From assembly GCF_902706285.1 (NCBI RefSeq), contig NZ_CACSKD010000001.1, positions 434,001-498,000 of the forward strand: a DNA stretch of 64,000 nt, read 5' to 3'. Below are positions 33,159 to 41,204 of this stretch, piece after piece. The translations under genes and the position numbers were made by a program. Origin of the DNA: Rhizobium sp. 18055. GTDB lineage: Bacteria; Pseudomonadota; Alphaproteobacteria; Rhizobiales; Rhizobiaceae. The notes beneath the pieces are model-generated. The model worked only from the letters and a program-made list of their open reading frames with translations, did not search any database and was not told where the DNA came from. Within the stretch, counting starts at the first letter, position 1. Every line of letters starts with the position of its first letter.

Positions 33159-33207
33159 ATTCCTTCGTTGTCCCCAAGCAGGGAAGTTTCAACGATAGGA
33201 GCTCCAG

Positions 33208-33690
33208 ATGCCCGCAGTCACCAAGCCAGCCCACGAGAAGGGCGACTTCTTCGTCGATTACGAAGAGAAGGTTTTTGAAGACGTTCAGGCCCAATCGGGC
33301 GAGAAAGCCCTTGTCACCTTTCACACCGTTGCTTTCGAAGGGTCTATCGGCTTCGTCAACCTGCTGCAGGCCACGCGCCTGAAGCGCAAGGGCTTCGAGA
33401 CGTCCATCCTTCTTTACGGTCCCGGCGTCACGCTCGGCGTACAACGCGGCTTCCCCACACTCGGCGCCGAGGCATTTCCCGGCCACCTGAATTTCAACAA
33501 CCAGATTGTCAAGTTCATGGAAGAAGGCGGCAAGGTCTATGCCTGCCGTTTCGCGCTGCAGGCGCTCTATGGCCATGGCGAGCCATCGCTCATTCCCGGC
33601 ATTACCCCGATCAGCCCGCTCGATGTCCTTGATCTCGTGCTGCTCCATCGCCGCGACAACGCCTTCATCCTCGATACCTGGACGCTCTGA
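33208..33690 (+). CDS. nitB: MSMEG_0572/Sll0783 family nitrogen-starvation protein (Nit1C)
   Basis: First gene of the Nit1C operon, 160 residues, belonging to the MSMEG_0572/Sll0783 family. Features are [20 protein letters not shown], then [20 protein letters not shown] and [14 protein letters not shown]. The fold looks like the DsrE-type small alpha/beta proteins, but no activity is known. The cyanobacterial homologue Sll0783 is induced by nitrogen starvation. GATAGGAG precedes the ATG. A strong hairpin separates it from the nitrilase gene, so it may be expressed more than the rest. The symbol follows the nitBCDEFGH naming used for Pseudomonas nit1C. Confidence 0.9.
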   Translation: MPAVTKPAHEKGDFFVDYEEKVFEDVQAQSGEKALVTFHTVAFEGSIGFVNLLQATRLKRKGFETSILLYGPGVTLGVQRGFPTLGAEAFPGHLNFNNQIVKFMEEGGKVYACRFALQALYGHGEPSLIPGITPISPLDVLDLVLLHRRDNAFILDTWTL

Positions 33691-33696
33691 CCCCTC

Positions 33697-33718
33697 GGGA
33701 GGCGGCCCGCCGCCTCCC
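33697..33718 (+). terminator. Intercistronic hairpin after the first Nit1C gene
   Basis: GGGAGGCGG (33697-33705) pairs perfectly with CCGCCTCCC (33710-33718) around CCCG, 6 nt after the stop. With no U-run it more likely stabilises the first message or attenuates than fully terminates. Confidence 0.6.
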
Positions 33719-33755
33719 ACATCGAACGCACTGTCACGATATCCAGGAAACCGCC

Positions 33756-34805
33756 ATGGACAAGAAACACACCGTCCGAGCCGCTGCCGCGCAGATCGCG
33801 CCGGACCTGACATCCCGCGAAAAGACGCTGGCCCGCGTGCTTGAGACGATCCGGGAAGCTGCATCGAAGGGCGCCGAGCTCATCGTCTTTCCGGAGACGT
33901 TCGTGCCCTGGTACCCGTATTTTTCCTTCGTCCTGCCCCCCGTGCTTTCCGGCCGCGAGCATATCCGGCTCTACGAGGAAGCCGTTTCGGTGCCGAGTGC
34001 GGCAACCGATGCTGTGTCGACGGCGGCGCGCGAACACGGGATCGTGGTCGCTCTCGGCGTCAACGAGCGCGACCACGGAACGCTCTACAACACGCAACTG
34101 ATCTTCGATGCCGATGGCACGCTCGTCCTCAAACGCCGCAAAATCACGCCGACCTTCCACGAGCGGATGATCTGGGGCCAAGGCGATGGCTCCGGCTTGA
34201 AAGTCGTCGACAGCGCCGTGGGCCGCGTCGGCGCGCTTGCCTGCTGGGAGCACTACAATCCGCTGGCCCGCTACGCGCTGATGGCACAGCACGAGGAGAT
34301 CCACATCGCGCAATTTCCGGGCTCCATGGTCGGCCCGATCTTTGCTGAGCAGATGGAAGTGACGATCCGCCATCACGCACTCGAAAGCGGCTGTTTCGTC
34401 GTCAACGCCACCGGCTGGCTCAGCGAAGAGCAGATCGGCTCGATCACACCCGACCAGGGACTCCAGAAGGCACTGCGCGGCGGCTGCATGACAGCGGTCA
34501 TCTCGCCTGAAGGCAAACACCTCGCGCCGCCGATCACCGAGGGCGAAGGCATTCTGATTGCCGATCTCGACATGAGCCTGATCGTCAAACGCAAGCGCAT
34601 GATGGATTCCGTCGGCCACTATGCCCGCCCCGAATTGCTGCACCTCGTCATGGACGACAGGCCGACTGCGCCGATGGTGACCGCCACTGCATACGCTCCC
34701 TTCACAACGGATGAGACAAGGATCAAGACCGATGGAGAACTCGACACGTCTTTCGACGGAAACGCTGATCAACGAACTGCAGTCCTTCGGCGCCCGGCTG
34801 GTTGA
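33756..34805 (+). CDS. nitC: Nit1-type nitrilase (Sll0784 family)
   Basis: Carbon-nitrogen hydrolase of the Nit1/Sll0784 group, 349 residues. It hydrolyses nitriles to acid plus ammonia. The catalytic triad is Glu47 ([12 protein letters not shown]), Lys129 ([15 protein letters not shown]) and Cys163 ([10 protein letters not shown]). The spacings of 82 and 34 residues are identical to those of Nit6803 (Glu53, Lys135, Cys169). The C-terminal tail after [20 protein letters not shown] is long and polar and overlaps the next gene. In nit1C clusters this enzyme is required for growth on cyanide in Pseudomonas, presumably through nitriles formed from cyanide and keto acids. The natural substrate here is not known. 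Confidence 0.95.
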   Translation: MDKKHTVRAAAAQIAPDLTSREKTLARVLETIREAASKGAELIVFPETFVPWYPYFSFVLPPVLSGREHIRLYEEAVSVPSAATDAVSTAAREHGIVVALGVNERDHGTLYNTQLIFDADGTLVLKRRKITPTFHERMIWGQGDGSGLKVVDSAVGRVGALACWEHYNPLARYALMAQHEEIHIAQFPGSMVGPIFAEQMEVTIRHHALESGCFVVNATGWLSEEQIGSITPDQGLQKALRGGCMTAVISPEGKHLAPPITEGEGILIADLDMSLIVKRKRMMDSVGHYARPELLHLVMDDRPTAPMVTATAYAPFTTDETRIKTDGELDTSFDGNADQRTAVLRRPAG

Positions 34806-35850
34806 TCCAAGCGCCGGCCACGAAAGCCGCCGCGGCGGTGCCGGCCCTTCGGACCACAAGGCGATCACCATCGACGGCATGACGGTGATGGTGCCGGTAC
34901 ACACCGCACCGGCCTTCGAGAGCCCGTATCTGGTCGAAAAGCCTGACGATGCCGGCAACAGCCGCATCAGCCGCGACGGCAAGGTGCTCGGCGAGGTCTC
35001 GTTTCCGCTGCGTCCGCGCTTCTACGAACGCAGCACATCGGACGGTATTCCGTTTTCGCAGATTGCCGTGCTGCACGGCCGCGATGTGCTGGCGACGACG
35101 GTGCTTCAGACCTGTATCCGCTATCAGAGTCGCACCAAGACCTGTCAGTTCTGCGCGATCGGCCAGTCGCTTGCGGCGGGACGCACCGTCGCGCACAAGA
35201 CACCACAACAGCTTGCCGAAGTTGCAAAAGCCGCCGTCGAGCTGGATGGCGTCAAGCACATGGTCATGACCACGGGGACGCCGAAGGGTGACGACCGCGG
35301 CGCTGCCGTGCTTGCCGAAAGCGCCCGCGCCATCAAGGCCGCCGTCGACCTGCCGATCCAGGCCCAGTGCGAGCCGCCGGAAGACGACATCTGGTTCTCG
35401 CGGATGAAAGAAGCCGGTGTCGATGCGCTCGGCATGCATCTGGAAGTCGTGACGCCCGAAATCCGGGCTCGCATCATGCCTGGAAAGGCGCAGGTTCCGA
35501 TCGAGAAATACATGCGCTCCTTCAAGGCAGCAGTTAAGGTCTTCGGCCGCGGTCAGGTCTCGACCTATATTCTGGCCGGCCTCGGCGACACCCGAGAGGC
35601 GATCCTCGACATCTGCACACAGCTGGTCGAGATCGGCGTCTATCCCTTCGTCGTGCCCTTCGTGCCGATCTCAGGCACGCCGCTGGAAAGCCATCCGGCC
35701 CCGAAGCCCGACTTCATGCATTCGATCCTCGGTCCTCTATCGAAGATGTTGGTCGAGAGCGGCCTGAAGGCCGTCGACATCAAGGCCGGCTGCGGCAAAT
35801 GCGGCGCCTGCTCGGCGCTCTCCACCTATGAAAGGATGCTCAGCAAATGA
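34732..35850 (+). CDS. nitD: MSMEG_0568 family radical SAM protein (Nit1C)
   Basis: Radical SAM family member of Nit1C clusters, 372 residues, reaction unknown. The N-terminal cysteines are spaced C-x9-C-x2-C (Cys128, Cys138, Cys141, around [10 protein letters not shown]) instead of the standard C-x3-C-x2-C. A second cluster CGKCGAC (Cys354, Cys357, Cys360) near the C-terminus could hold an auxiliary Fe-S centre. The rest is a partial TIM barrel, with [20 protein letters not shown] and [20 protein letters not shown], resembling biotin synthase/ThiH-type enzymes. The start ATG at 34732 has AAGGA 9 nt upstream and lies inside the nitrilase gene (74-bp overlap). It overlaps the next gene by 4 bp. 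Confidence 0.92.
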   Translation: MENSTRLSTETLINELQSFGARLVDPSAGHESRRGGAGPSDHKAITIDGMTVMVPVHTAPAFESPYLVEKPDDAGNSRISRDGKVLGEVSFPLRPRFYERSTSDGIPFSQIAVLHGRDVLATTVLQTCIRYQSRTKTCQFCAIGQSLAAGRTVAHKTPQQLAEVAKAAVELDGVKHMVMTTGTPKGDDRGAAVLAESARAIKAAVDLPIQAQCEPPEDDIWFSRMKEAGVDALGMHLEVVTPEIRARIMPGKAQVPIEKYMRSFKAAVKVFGRGQVSTYILAGLGDTREAILDICTQLVEIGVYPFVVPFVPISGTPLESHPAPKPDFMHSILGPLSKMLVESGLKAVDIKAGCGKCGACSALSTYERMLSK

Positions 35851-36389
35851 TGTGCGATCCCTTTGCGCCCTATCGCGTCAGCGAGTTCCAGGTGAAATTT
35901 GCCACCTCACAATGGGAGCGGCAGCAGGCTCACGCCCTGCGGCGCGCCGTTTTCTGTGGGGAGCAGCAGATCTTCGAGGAGGACGACCGCGACGCCATCG
36001 ACGACCACGCCATCCCGATCGTCGCGCTGTCGATGATGGGCGTGGCCCCGGATCAGCTGGTCGGCACGGTGCGCATTCATCAGGCGGAGCCAGGCTTGTG
36101 GTGGGGCTCGCGCCTGGCGGTAGACCAGGAGTTTCGCAAGATCGGGGCGTTGGGCGCAACGCTTATCAGACTGGCTGTGTCGTCTGCCAACGCCATGGGA
36201 TGCCACACGTTCCTCGCCAATGTGCAGGCCCAGAACGCCTTGCTGTTTCGCCGGCTGCATTGGGATATCGTTGAAGAGTTCGAGATCTACGGCAAGCCGC
36301 ATCTGCGCATGAAGGCTGACCTTACCTACTACCCCCCTTGCGTGACGCCTGAGGCAGGCTTTGTCGCCCTTGCCAAGAAGGCAGCGTGA
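35847..36389 (+). CDS. nitE: MSMEG_0567 family GNAT N-acetyltransferase (Nit1C)
   Basis: N-acetyltransferase-fold protein of the Nit1C cluster, 180 residues. GNAT features are the N-terminal ERQQAHALRRAVFCGEQQIF, the beta-bulge/acetyl-CoA stretch WGSRLAVDQEFRKIGALGAT and FLANVQAQNALLFRRLHWD. The acyl donor and acceptor are unknown. Adjacent ATGs at 35847 and 35850 overlap the radical SAM stop, indicating translational coupling. It usually accompanies, or is fused to, the AIR-synthase-like protein in Nit1C loci; here the two are separate and 1 bp apart. Confidence 0.92.
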   Translation: MMCDPFAPYRVSEFQVKFATSQWERQQAHALRRAVFCGEQQIFEEDDRDAIDDHAIPIVALSMMGVAPDQLVGTVRIHQAEPGLWWGSRLAVDQEFRKIGALGATLIRLAVSSANAMGCHTFLANVQAQNALLFRRLHWDIVEEFEIYGKPHLRMKADLTYYPPCVTPEAGFVALAKKAA

Positions 36390-36390
36390 G

Positions 36391-37365
36391 ATGGGCAAGA
36401 TCGACATCCAGGCACTCGCAGACAAACTCGCAGCCAGCAGCGGGATCGCTGCCAAGCAGGATATCGGCATCATTGCCGCCCGTCTTGGCCTGCCCGGTCA
36501 GCCCATCGCAGTTGGCGATGATTGCGCAGCCATCCCCGATGGAGATGGTTATCTGCTATTTGCGATCGAAGGTTTCATCAACGAATTCGTTGCCGCCGAC
36601 CCGTGGTTTGCCGGCTGGTGCGGCGTCATGGTCAACATATCGGATGTCGCCGCCATGGGCGGCCGGCCGATCGCCGTCGTCGATGCAGTCTGGGCGAATG
36701 GTGAAGCAGGGGCAGCACCCGTGCTTGACGGCATGCGTGCCGCCGCTGCGACCTTCAGCGTGCCCGTCGTCGGCGGCCACACCAATATCCGCACCGATCG
36801 TGGGCAGCTTTCGGTTGCCATCCTTGGTCGGGCGAAGAAGCTGCTGACCAGCTTCGATGCCAGAGCCGGCGATCTCCTGATCGCGGCGATCGATCACCGC
36901 GGACGCTACCGCGAGCCCTTCAACAACTGGGAGGCGGCAACGGAGGCACCGCCTGCACGGCTGCGCGATGATCTGGAGATCCTGCCCGAGATCGCCGAGG
37001 CCGGACTGGCGCTCGCTGCCAAGGACATCAGCCAGGGCGGCATCGTCGGCACCGCCATCATGCTCGCGGAGTGTTCCAGCGTCGGCATCGACATCGATAT
37101 CTCCGCGATCCCGTTACCGGATGGCGTGACACTCGACCGCTGGCTCGCGACCTTTCCAAGCTTCGGCTACCTGCTCTCGGTATCGCCCGCCAATGCCGAC
37201 CACGTCATCCGGCGCTTTGCCGCTCGCGGCATCAGCGCTGCCGCTATCGGGCGGGTCGTCGCCGGCAGTACAGTGACGATCACGGATGACGAGGAACGAG
37301 CGGTTGTCCGCGATCATGCCGCAACCCCGCTGCTGCAGCTTGGCAGGCAGGAGCAGGCAGCATGA
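36391..37365 (+). CDS. nitF: Sll0787 family AIR synthase-related protein (Nit1C)
   Basis: PurM/SelD-fold ATP-binding protein related to aminoimidazole ribonucleotide synthase, 324 residues. Landmarks are GQPIAVGDDCAAIPDGDGYL, VMVNISDVAAMGGRPIAVVD, VPVVGGHTNIRT and AAKDISQGGIVGTAIMLAEC. These are the nucleotide-binding motifs of the AIRS superfamily, which activates amides or acyl groups by phosphorylation. The ATG at 36391 is 1 bp after the GNAT stop, and the 3' end overlaps the glycosyltransferase by 4 bp. Its role in the Nit1C pathway is unknown; ATP-dependent activation of an amide-type intermediate is a plausible inference. Confidence 0.92.
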   Translation: MGKIDIQALADKLAASSGIAAKQDIGIIAARLGLPGQPIAVGDDCAAIPDGDGYLLFAIEGFINEFVAADPWFAGWCGVMVNISDVAAMGGRPIAVVDAVWANGEAGAAPVLDGMRAAAATFSVPVVGGHTNIRTDRGQLSVAILGRAKKLLTSFDARAGDLLIAAIDHRGRYREPFNNWEAATEAPPARLRDDLEILPEIAEAGLALAAKDISQGGIVGTAIMLAECSSVGIDIDISAIPLPDGVTLDRWLATFPSFGYLLSVSPANADHVIRRFAARGISAAAIGRVVAGSTVTITDDEERAVVRDHAATPLLQLGRQEQAA

Positions 37366-38513
37366 GCCGGCCCCTGCGCATCGCCATGCTTTCCCACTCC
37401 ACCAATCCTCGCGGCGGCGTGGTCCATGCCATGCAGCTTTCCGAGGCGCTGACGGCACTCGGCCACGAGGTGGTGCTGCATGCTCCTGATGCGAAGGGCA
37501 CCGGCTTTTTCCGCATGCCATCCTGCCATGCAATGTGCATCCCGGTTGACCCGGCGCCGGCCGACATGACCGAAATGGTGGAGCAGCGGATTGCCGATTA
37601 TGTCAGGCATTTCGAGCGTGACGTCGCACGCGATTTCGATCTGTTCCATGCCCATGACGGCATCTCCGGCAATGCGCTGGCCACCTTGAAGGAGCGCGGG
37701 CTGATTGCTGGCTTCGCGCGCACGGTCCACCACATCGACAGGTTTTCCGATCCTCACCTGATGGAACTGCAGGACCGTTCGATCGACCGCGCCGATCTGC
37801 TTTTCACCGTCAGCGCCCTTTGGCAGCAGGTGCTGAAAGACACTCGCGGGCTTGCTTCGACAGTCGTCGGCAACGGTGTCGATGCACACCGCTTCTCGCC
37901 TGCTGTCGATGCAGGGGCATTGCGGGTGACGCTCGACCTGCCCAAAGGCCCGGTGTTTCTCTCCGTCGGCGGCATTGAAGCGCGCAAGAACACGATCCAG
38001 ATGCTGGAGGCCTTCCGCCAGTTGCGCGCGATCCAGCCGGACACGCAGTTCGTCATCGCTGGCGGGGCGTCGTTGCTTGATCACCGCGGTTATCAGGGCG
38101 AATTCCGGGCGGCACTTGCCGCGCTCGGCGACCATGCAGCCTCGGTCCATGTGCTTGGCACGGTGGCCGATGCCGATATGCCGGCGCTCTACCGCCTTGC
38201 CGACACCCTGGTTTTCGCCTCGGTGAAGGAAGGGTTCGGCCTGGTGGTGCTGGAGGCGATGGCGAGCGGCATCCCTGTGGTGGTCTCCTCGATCGCGCCG
38301 TTCACGGAATATCTGGCCCCCGATGACGCCATCTGGTGCGATCCGGACAATCCCGCCTCGATCGCTGAAGCGATGGCAAAATCTCTGACACCTGCACTGC
38401 GGCAGCGGCTTGCGGCGCGCGGCCCGGTCGTTGCAGCCGAACACAGCTGGCAGCGCACCGCGACTTTGCACCTCTCCGCCTACCAGTCATTGAAGGAGCC
38501 TGCCGATGCCTGA
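37362..38513 (+). CDS. MSMEG_0565 family glycosyltransferase (Nit1C)
   Basis: GT4-family, GT-B-fold glycosyltransferase, 383 residues. The N-terminal half has IAMLSHSTNPRGGVVHAMQL. The C-terminal donor-binding half has LSVGGIEARKNTIQMLEAF and the GT4 signature EGFGLVVLEAMASGIPVVVS. It overlaps the AIR-synthase-like gene upstream (ATGA) and the MSMEG_0570 gene downstream by 8 bp. A glycosyltransferase in a nitrilase cluster suggests that the pathway builds or modifies a glycosylated small molecule rather than simply breaking one down, but sugar and acceptor are unknown. Confidence 0.92.
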   Translation: MSRPLRIAMLSHSTNPRGGVVHAMQLSEALTALGHEVVLHAPDAKGTGFFRMPSCHAMCIPVDPAPADMTEMVEQRIADYVRHFERDVARDFDLFHAHDGISGNALATLKERGLIAGFARTVHHIDRFSDPHLMELQDRSIDRADLLFTVSALWQQVLKDTRGLASTVVGNGVDAHRFSPAVDAGALRVTLDLPKGPVFLSVGGIEARKNTIQMLEAFRQLRAIQPDTQFVIAGGASLLDHRGYQGEFRAALAALGDHAASVHVLGTVADADMPALYRLADTLVFASVKEGFGLVVLEAMASGIPVVVSSIAPFTEYLAPDDAIWCDPDNPASIAEAMAKSLTPALRQRLAARGPVVAAEHSWQRTATLHLSAYQSLKEPADA

Positions 38514-38793
38514 AATGCGCTTCGTCATTGCCTGGCCGGATGGCCGCGAGGAGACCTGCTACTCGCCCTCGCTGGTGATCCGCGATTTTCTCGAAGAGGG
38601 CCAGACCTATCCGATTCGTGATTTCCTCGATCGCAGCCGTAAGGCGCTGACCATCGCCAGCGACCGCGTCGAGGCGAAATACGGCTACCCCTGTACGCTC
38701 GCCCGCAGCCAGCTTGCCCGTATCGAAGAGGCGGGCGCGAGGTTCATCTCCGACGCTGACGCCAAGGTGCGCTGCGAAAGCTTCATTCCGTGA
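38506..38793 (+). CDS. nitG: MSMEG_0570 family nitrogen-starvation protein (Nit1C)
   Basis: A 95-residue protein of the MSMEG_0570 family: PEMRFVIAWPDGREETCYSP, SLVIRDFLEEGQTYPIRDFL, and YGYPCTLARSQLARIEEAGA. It is small and soluble, with no catalytic signature, and is nearly invariant in Nit1C loci. It overlaps the glycosyltransferase gene by 8 bp and precedes the flavoprotein gene by 14 bp. Its function is unknown; it may be an accessory subunit of one of its neighbours. Confidence 0.9.
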   Translation: MPEMRFVIAWPDGREETCYSPSLVIRDFLEEGQTYPIRDFLDRSRKALTIASDRVEAKYGYPCTLARSQLARIEEAGARFISDADAKVRCESFIP

Positions 38794-38807
38794 AAGGACA
38801 TCATGCC

Positions 38808-40085
38808 ATGACCCTCCCCCTCAAATCGCACTATAGTGCCGTCGTCATCGGTGGTGGCCAGGCCGGGCTCTCTGCCAGCCACTATCTGCAGGTCCACGGC
38901 ATCCAGCATGTCGTCTTCGAAAAGAAGACGGTGGCGCACAAATGGAAGAACGAACGCTGGGACGCCTTCTGCCTGGTGACGCCCAACTGGCAATGCCAGC
39001 TGCCCGGTCATCCCTATGACGGCGAGGATCCGCACGGCTTCATGGTGAAGGACGAGATCATCGGCTATGTCGATCGGTTCATCACAAAGGTGGGCGCACC
39101 GGTGCTGGAAGGCACATCTGTCACCTCGTTGGAGAAAAGCGGCGATCTGTTCCGGATCGAGACCAATGCCGGATCGATCACGGCAGACAGCGTCGTGATC
39201 GCCACCAGCCTCTATAGCGAACCGGCGATCCCGCGCGCTGCAGAGCGCTTGCCCGACAGCATCATGCAGATCCACACTGCTGACTACCGCAATCCCGGCC
39301 AGCTGCCAGACGGCGGCGTCATCGTCGTCGGCTCCGGGCAATCAGGATGCCAGATTGCAGAGGACCTGCATCTTGCCGGCCGCAAGGTGTATCTTGTCAC
39401 CGGCAACGCGCCGCGCTGCGCCCGCTTCTATCGCGGCCGCGATGTGGTGGATTGGCTGGCCGATGTCGGCCAATACGACATCACCGTCGAACATGACGGC
39501 ATGACCAAGAAGAAGCACGACACCAATCACTACCTGACCGGGCGCGACGGCGGGCGCGATATCGATCTACGCAAGTTCGCACTTGAGGGCATGGCGCTCT
39601 ATGGCCGCATGCATGGCGTATCGGGTGGAAAGATGCTGTTCCAGCCGAACCTCAAATCCAACCTCGATGGCGCCGACCGTGTCTATAACGGCATCAACGC
39701 GCTGATTGACCGCCACATCGCAGACAAGGGTATCGACGCGCCGGCAGGCTCGCCCTACGTGCCGCTTTGGGAGCCTGAGACCGAACCGACCGAGCTCGAT
39801 CTCGCTGCCGAAGGCATCACCTCCGTTATCTGGGCGACCGGCTTCACCCCCGATTGGTCCTTCGTCGGCCTGCCGATCTTTGACGGCAACGCCTATCCCG
39901 TCCATCGCCGCGGTGTAACGGCCGTCGATGGCGTCTACGTGCTTGGCCTGCCCTGGCTCTGGACCTGGGGCTCCGGCCGTTTCCTCGCCGTCGGCAAGGA
40001 TGCGGAGCACGTCGTCGGTCATCTTGCCGACCGCATCGTCAACAAGGCTGTTTCTTCCGTTCTCAAACAGGCGGTGAATGGCTGA
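38808..40085 (+). CDS. nitH: MSMEG_0569 family flavoprotein oxidoreductase (Nit1C)
   Basis: FAD- and NAD(P)H-dependent monooxygenase-like flavoprotein, 425 residues. FAD binding is at VVIGGGQAGLSASHYL near the N-terminus, followed by VAHKWKNERWDAFCLVTPN, the pattern of the TrkA/CzcO and flavin monooxygenase group. The NAD(P) motif is VVGSGQSGCQIAEDL (about residue 175-190), and the end has IWATGFTPDWSFV. The ATG at 38808 has AAGGA 10 nt upstream; a GTG at 38790 also lies in frame. It is the last core Nit1C gene. Oxidation of an amine or nitrile intermediate is a reasonable guess. Confidence 0.93.
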   Translation: MTLPLKSHYSAVVIGGGQAGLSASHYLQVHGIQHVVFEKKTVAHKWKNERWDAFCLVTPNWQCQLPGHPYDGEDPHGFMVKDEIIGYVDRFITKVGAPVLEGTSVTSLEKSGDLFRIETNAGSITADSVVIATSLYSEPAIPRAAERLPDSIMQIHTADYRNPGQLPDGGVIVVGSGQSGCQIAEDLHLAGRKVYLVTGNAPRCARFYRGRDVVDWLADVGQYDITVEHDGMTKKKHDTNHYLTGRDGGRDIDLRKFALEGMALYGRMHGVSGGKMLFQPNLKSNLDGADRVYNGINALIDRHIADKGIDAPAGSPYVPLWEPETEPTELDLAAEGITSVIWATGFTPDWSFVGLPIFDGNAYPVHRRGVTAVDGVYVLGLPWLWTWGSGRFLAVGKDAEHVVGHLADRIVNKAVSSVLKQAVNG

Positions 40086-40087
40086 GC

Positions 40088-40948
40088 ATGACCGTCGCAG
40101 CTATTGACTTCCCCCTGCAGGAGCCGAGCGCGCGCGAGCTTATGGCGCGCGCGCTGGAGCCGCACATCCTGATCGGCATGCCGCACCTCAACCCGCATGG
40201 CCTGTCCGAAACCTGGCTGATGAAGGAACTCGGGCACCGGCACTGGCTGATGCTGGCCCTGCATCTTGGCATGGAGAACGCCGATTTCCGCACGCCCGAC
40301 GGCGAGGAGGCCTATGCCGCGATCTCTGCCACCGCGCTATCGGAAGCGCGCTTCGATGATGTCCGCGCCAACGACGTTCTGACGATCCGCTCGGTGCTGA
40401 CGCCGGTTTCGCGAACGCAGGTCTCGACCCGTCACCGGCTTTCGGTTAGGGGTAGCCACATTGGCACTGTCGAGCTGATTTCTGCCTTTGTCCATCGCTC
40501 CGTTTCCGGCGATAACCATTCGATCGCCCGGATTGCCATCCGTGACAGATTTCCGAAGGGCCTCGAAGAGAACCAACTGGCATCTGCCGCCGCCGCCATT
40601 CGCAACGGCCATCTCGACACCTATTTCGGGCTGCCAACCGCGCGCGAGAAAGTGCTGCGTGCGTTGCGTTACGAACCCGATCTGTCCCAGGAGTTCAACG
40701 GTGCGGGCCTGTTTTATTTCGCGGAGTTCCAGGCGCTGGCCAATCGCGCATTCGACCGCTGGTTTCCCCGCATCACCTCTTCGCACACCGTGCGACGACG
40801 CGACGTCTTCTTCTCGGGGAATATCCGCCCGGGCGAGACGCTGATGGTCGAACTCATGGAGATCGATCTGGCCACGCGTTCGGCCTGCTGTTGCATCCGG
40901 CGCAGTGATGGAAAGCCGATCGGATCCATATTTACGTCCTGGGCGTAA
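40088..40948 (+). CDS. LnmK/Pnap_2097-type hot-dog fold protein
   Basis: A 286-residue protein with a double hot-dog look: PHILIGMPHLNPHGLSETWL, KELGHRHWLMLALHLGMENA and SSHTVRRRDVFFSGNIRPGE. It resembles the LnmK acyltransferase/decarboxylase family and the related Pnap_2097 biosynthetic proteins. LnmK handles acyl-carrier-protein-bound substrates in polyketide synthesis. The gene starts 2 bp after the flavoprotein stop, so it belongs to the Nit1C operon. Its presence hints that an acyl or CoA-bound group enters the pathway. The family call rests on recalled similarity and is less certain than for the other cluster members. Confidence 0.75.
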   Translation: MTVAAIDFPLQEPSARELMARALEPHILIGMPHLNPHGLSETWLMKELGHRHWLMLALHLGMENADFRTPDGEEAYAAISATALSEARFDDVRANDVLTIRSVLTPVSRTQVSTRHRLSVRGSHIGTVELISAFVHRSVSGDNHSIARIAIRDRFPKGLEENQLASAAAAIRNGHLDTYFGLPTAREKVLRALRYEPDLSQEFNGAGLFYFAEFQALANRAFDRWFPRITSSHTVRRRDVFFSGNIRPGETLMVELMEIDLATRSACCCIRRSDGKPIGSIFTSWA

Positions 40949-41134
40949 AGGACCACCGCGCTCGCGATCGCCCGCGCGGGTAGATGGCGAGCCTCAGCGC
41001 GGTGATAGTTTGAGCAAATGCTTTGGTCGGGGCTCACAAATTCAGCACCCGGCACTGCCAGAACACGCAGGAAAACGGCGGAAAATAGCGATAATAACTT
41101 GAATATAAAAATGAAATTACAGTTTCATATAAAC

Positions 41135-41150
41135 TGGCATGAAATCTGCT
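41135..41150 (+). promoter_or_regulatory. Candidate sigma-54 promoter of the peptide importer operon
   Basis: TGGCATGAAATCTGCT has the invariant GG and GC 10 bp apart and two differences from TGGCACG-N4-TTGCW. It lies 54 bp before the ATG of the binding-protein gene. Confidence 0.5.
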
Positions 41151-41204
41151 ACTCCCTTTATGCGACAGAGCGAATGTTCAAAGGCATTAAAAAAAGGGAA
41201 CGGC

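Larger units (their letters stand above)
32845..33207. other. Divergent regulatory region, MocR gene / Nit1C operon
   Basis: A 363-bp AT-rich region without genes. The right third carries three copies of TTGAATG and a sigma-54 promoter. The left part contains TGTATATTGTTGCA near the MocR gene, a plausible leftward promoter. Confidence 0.6.
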
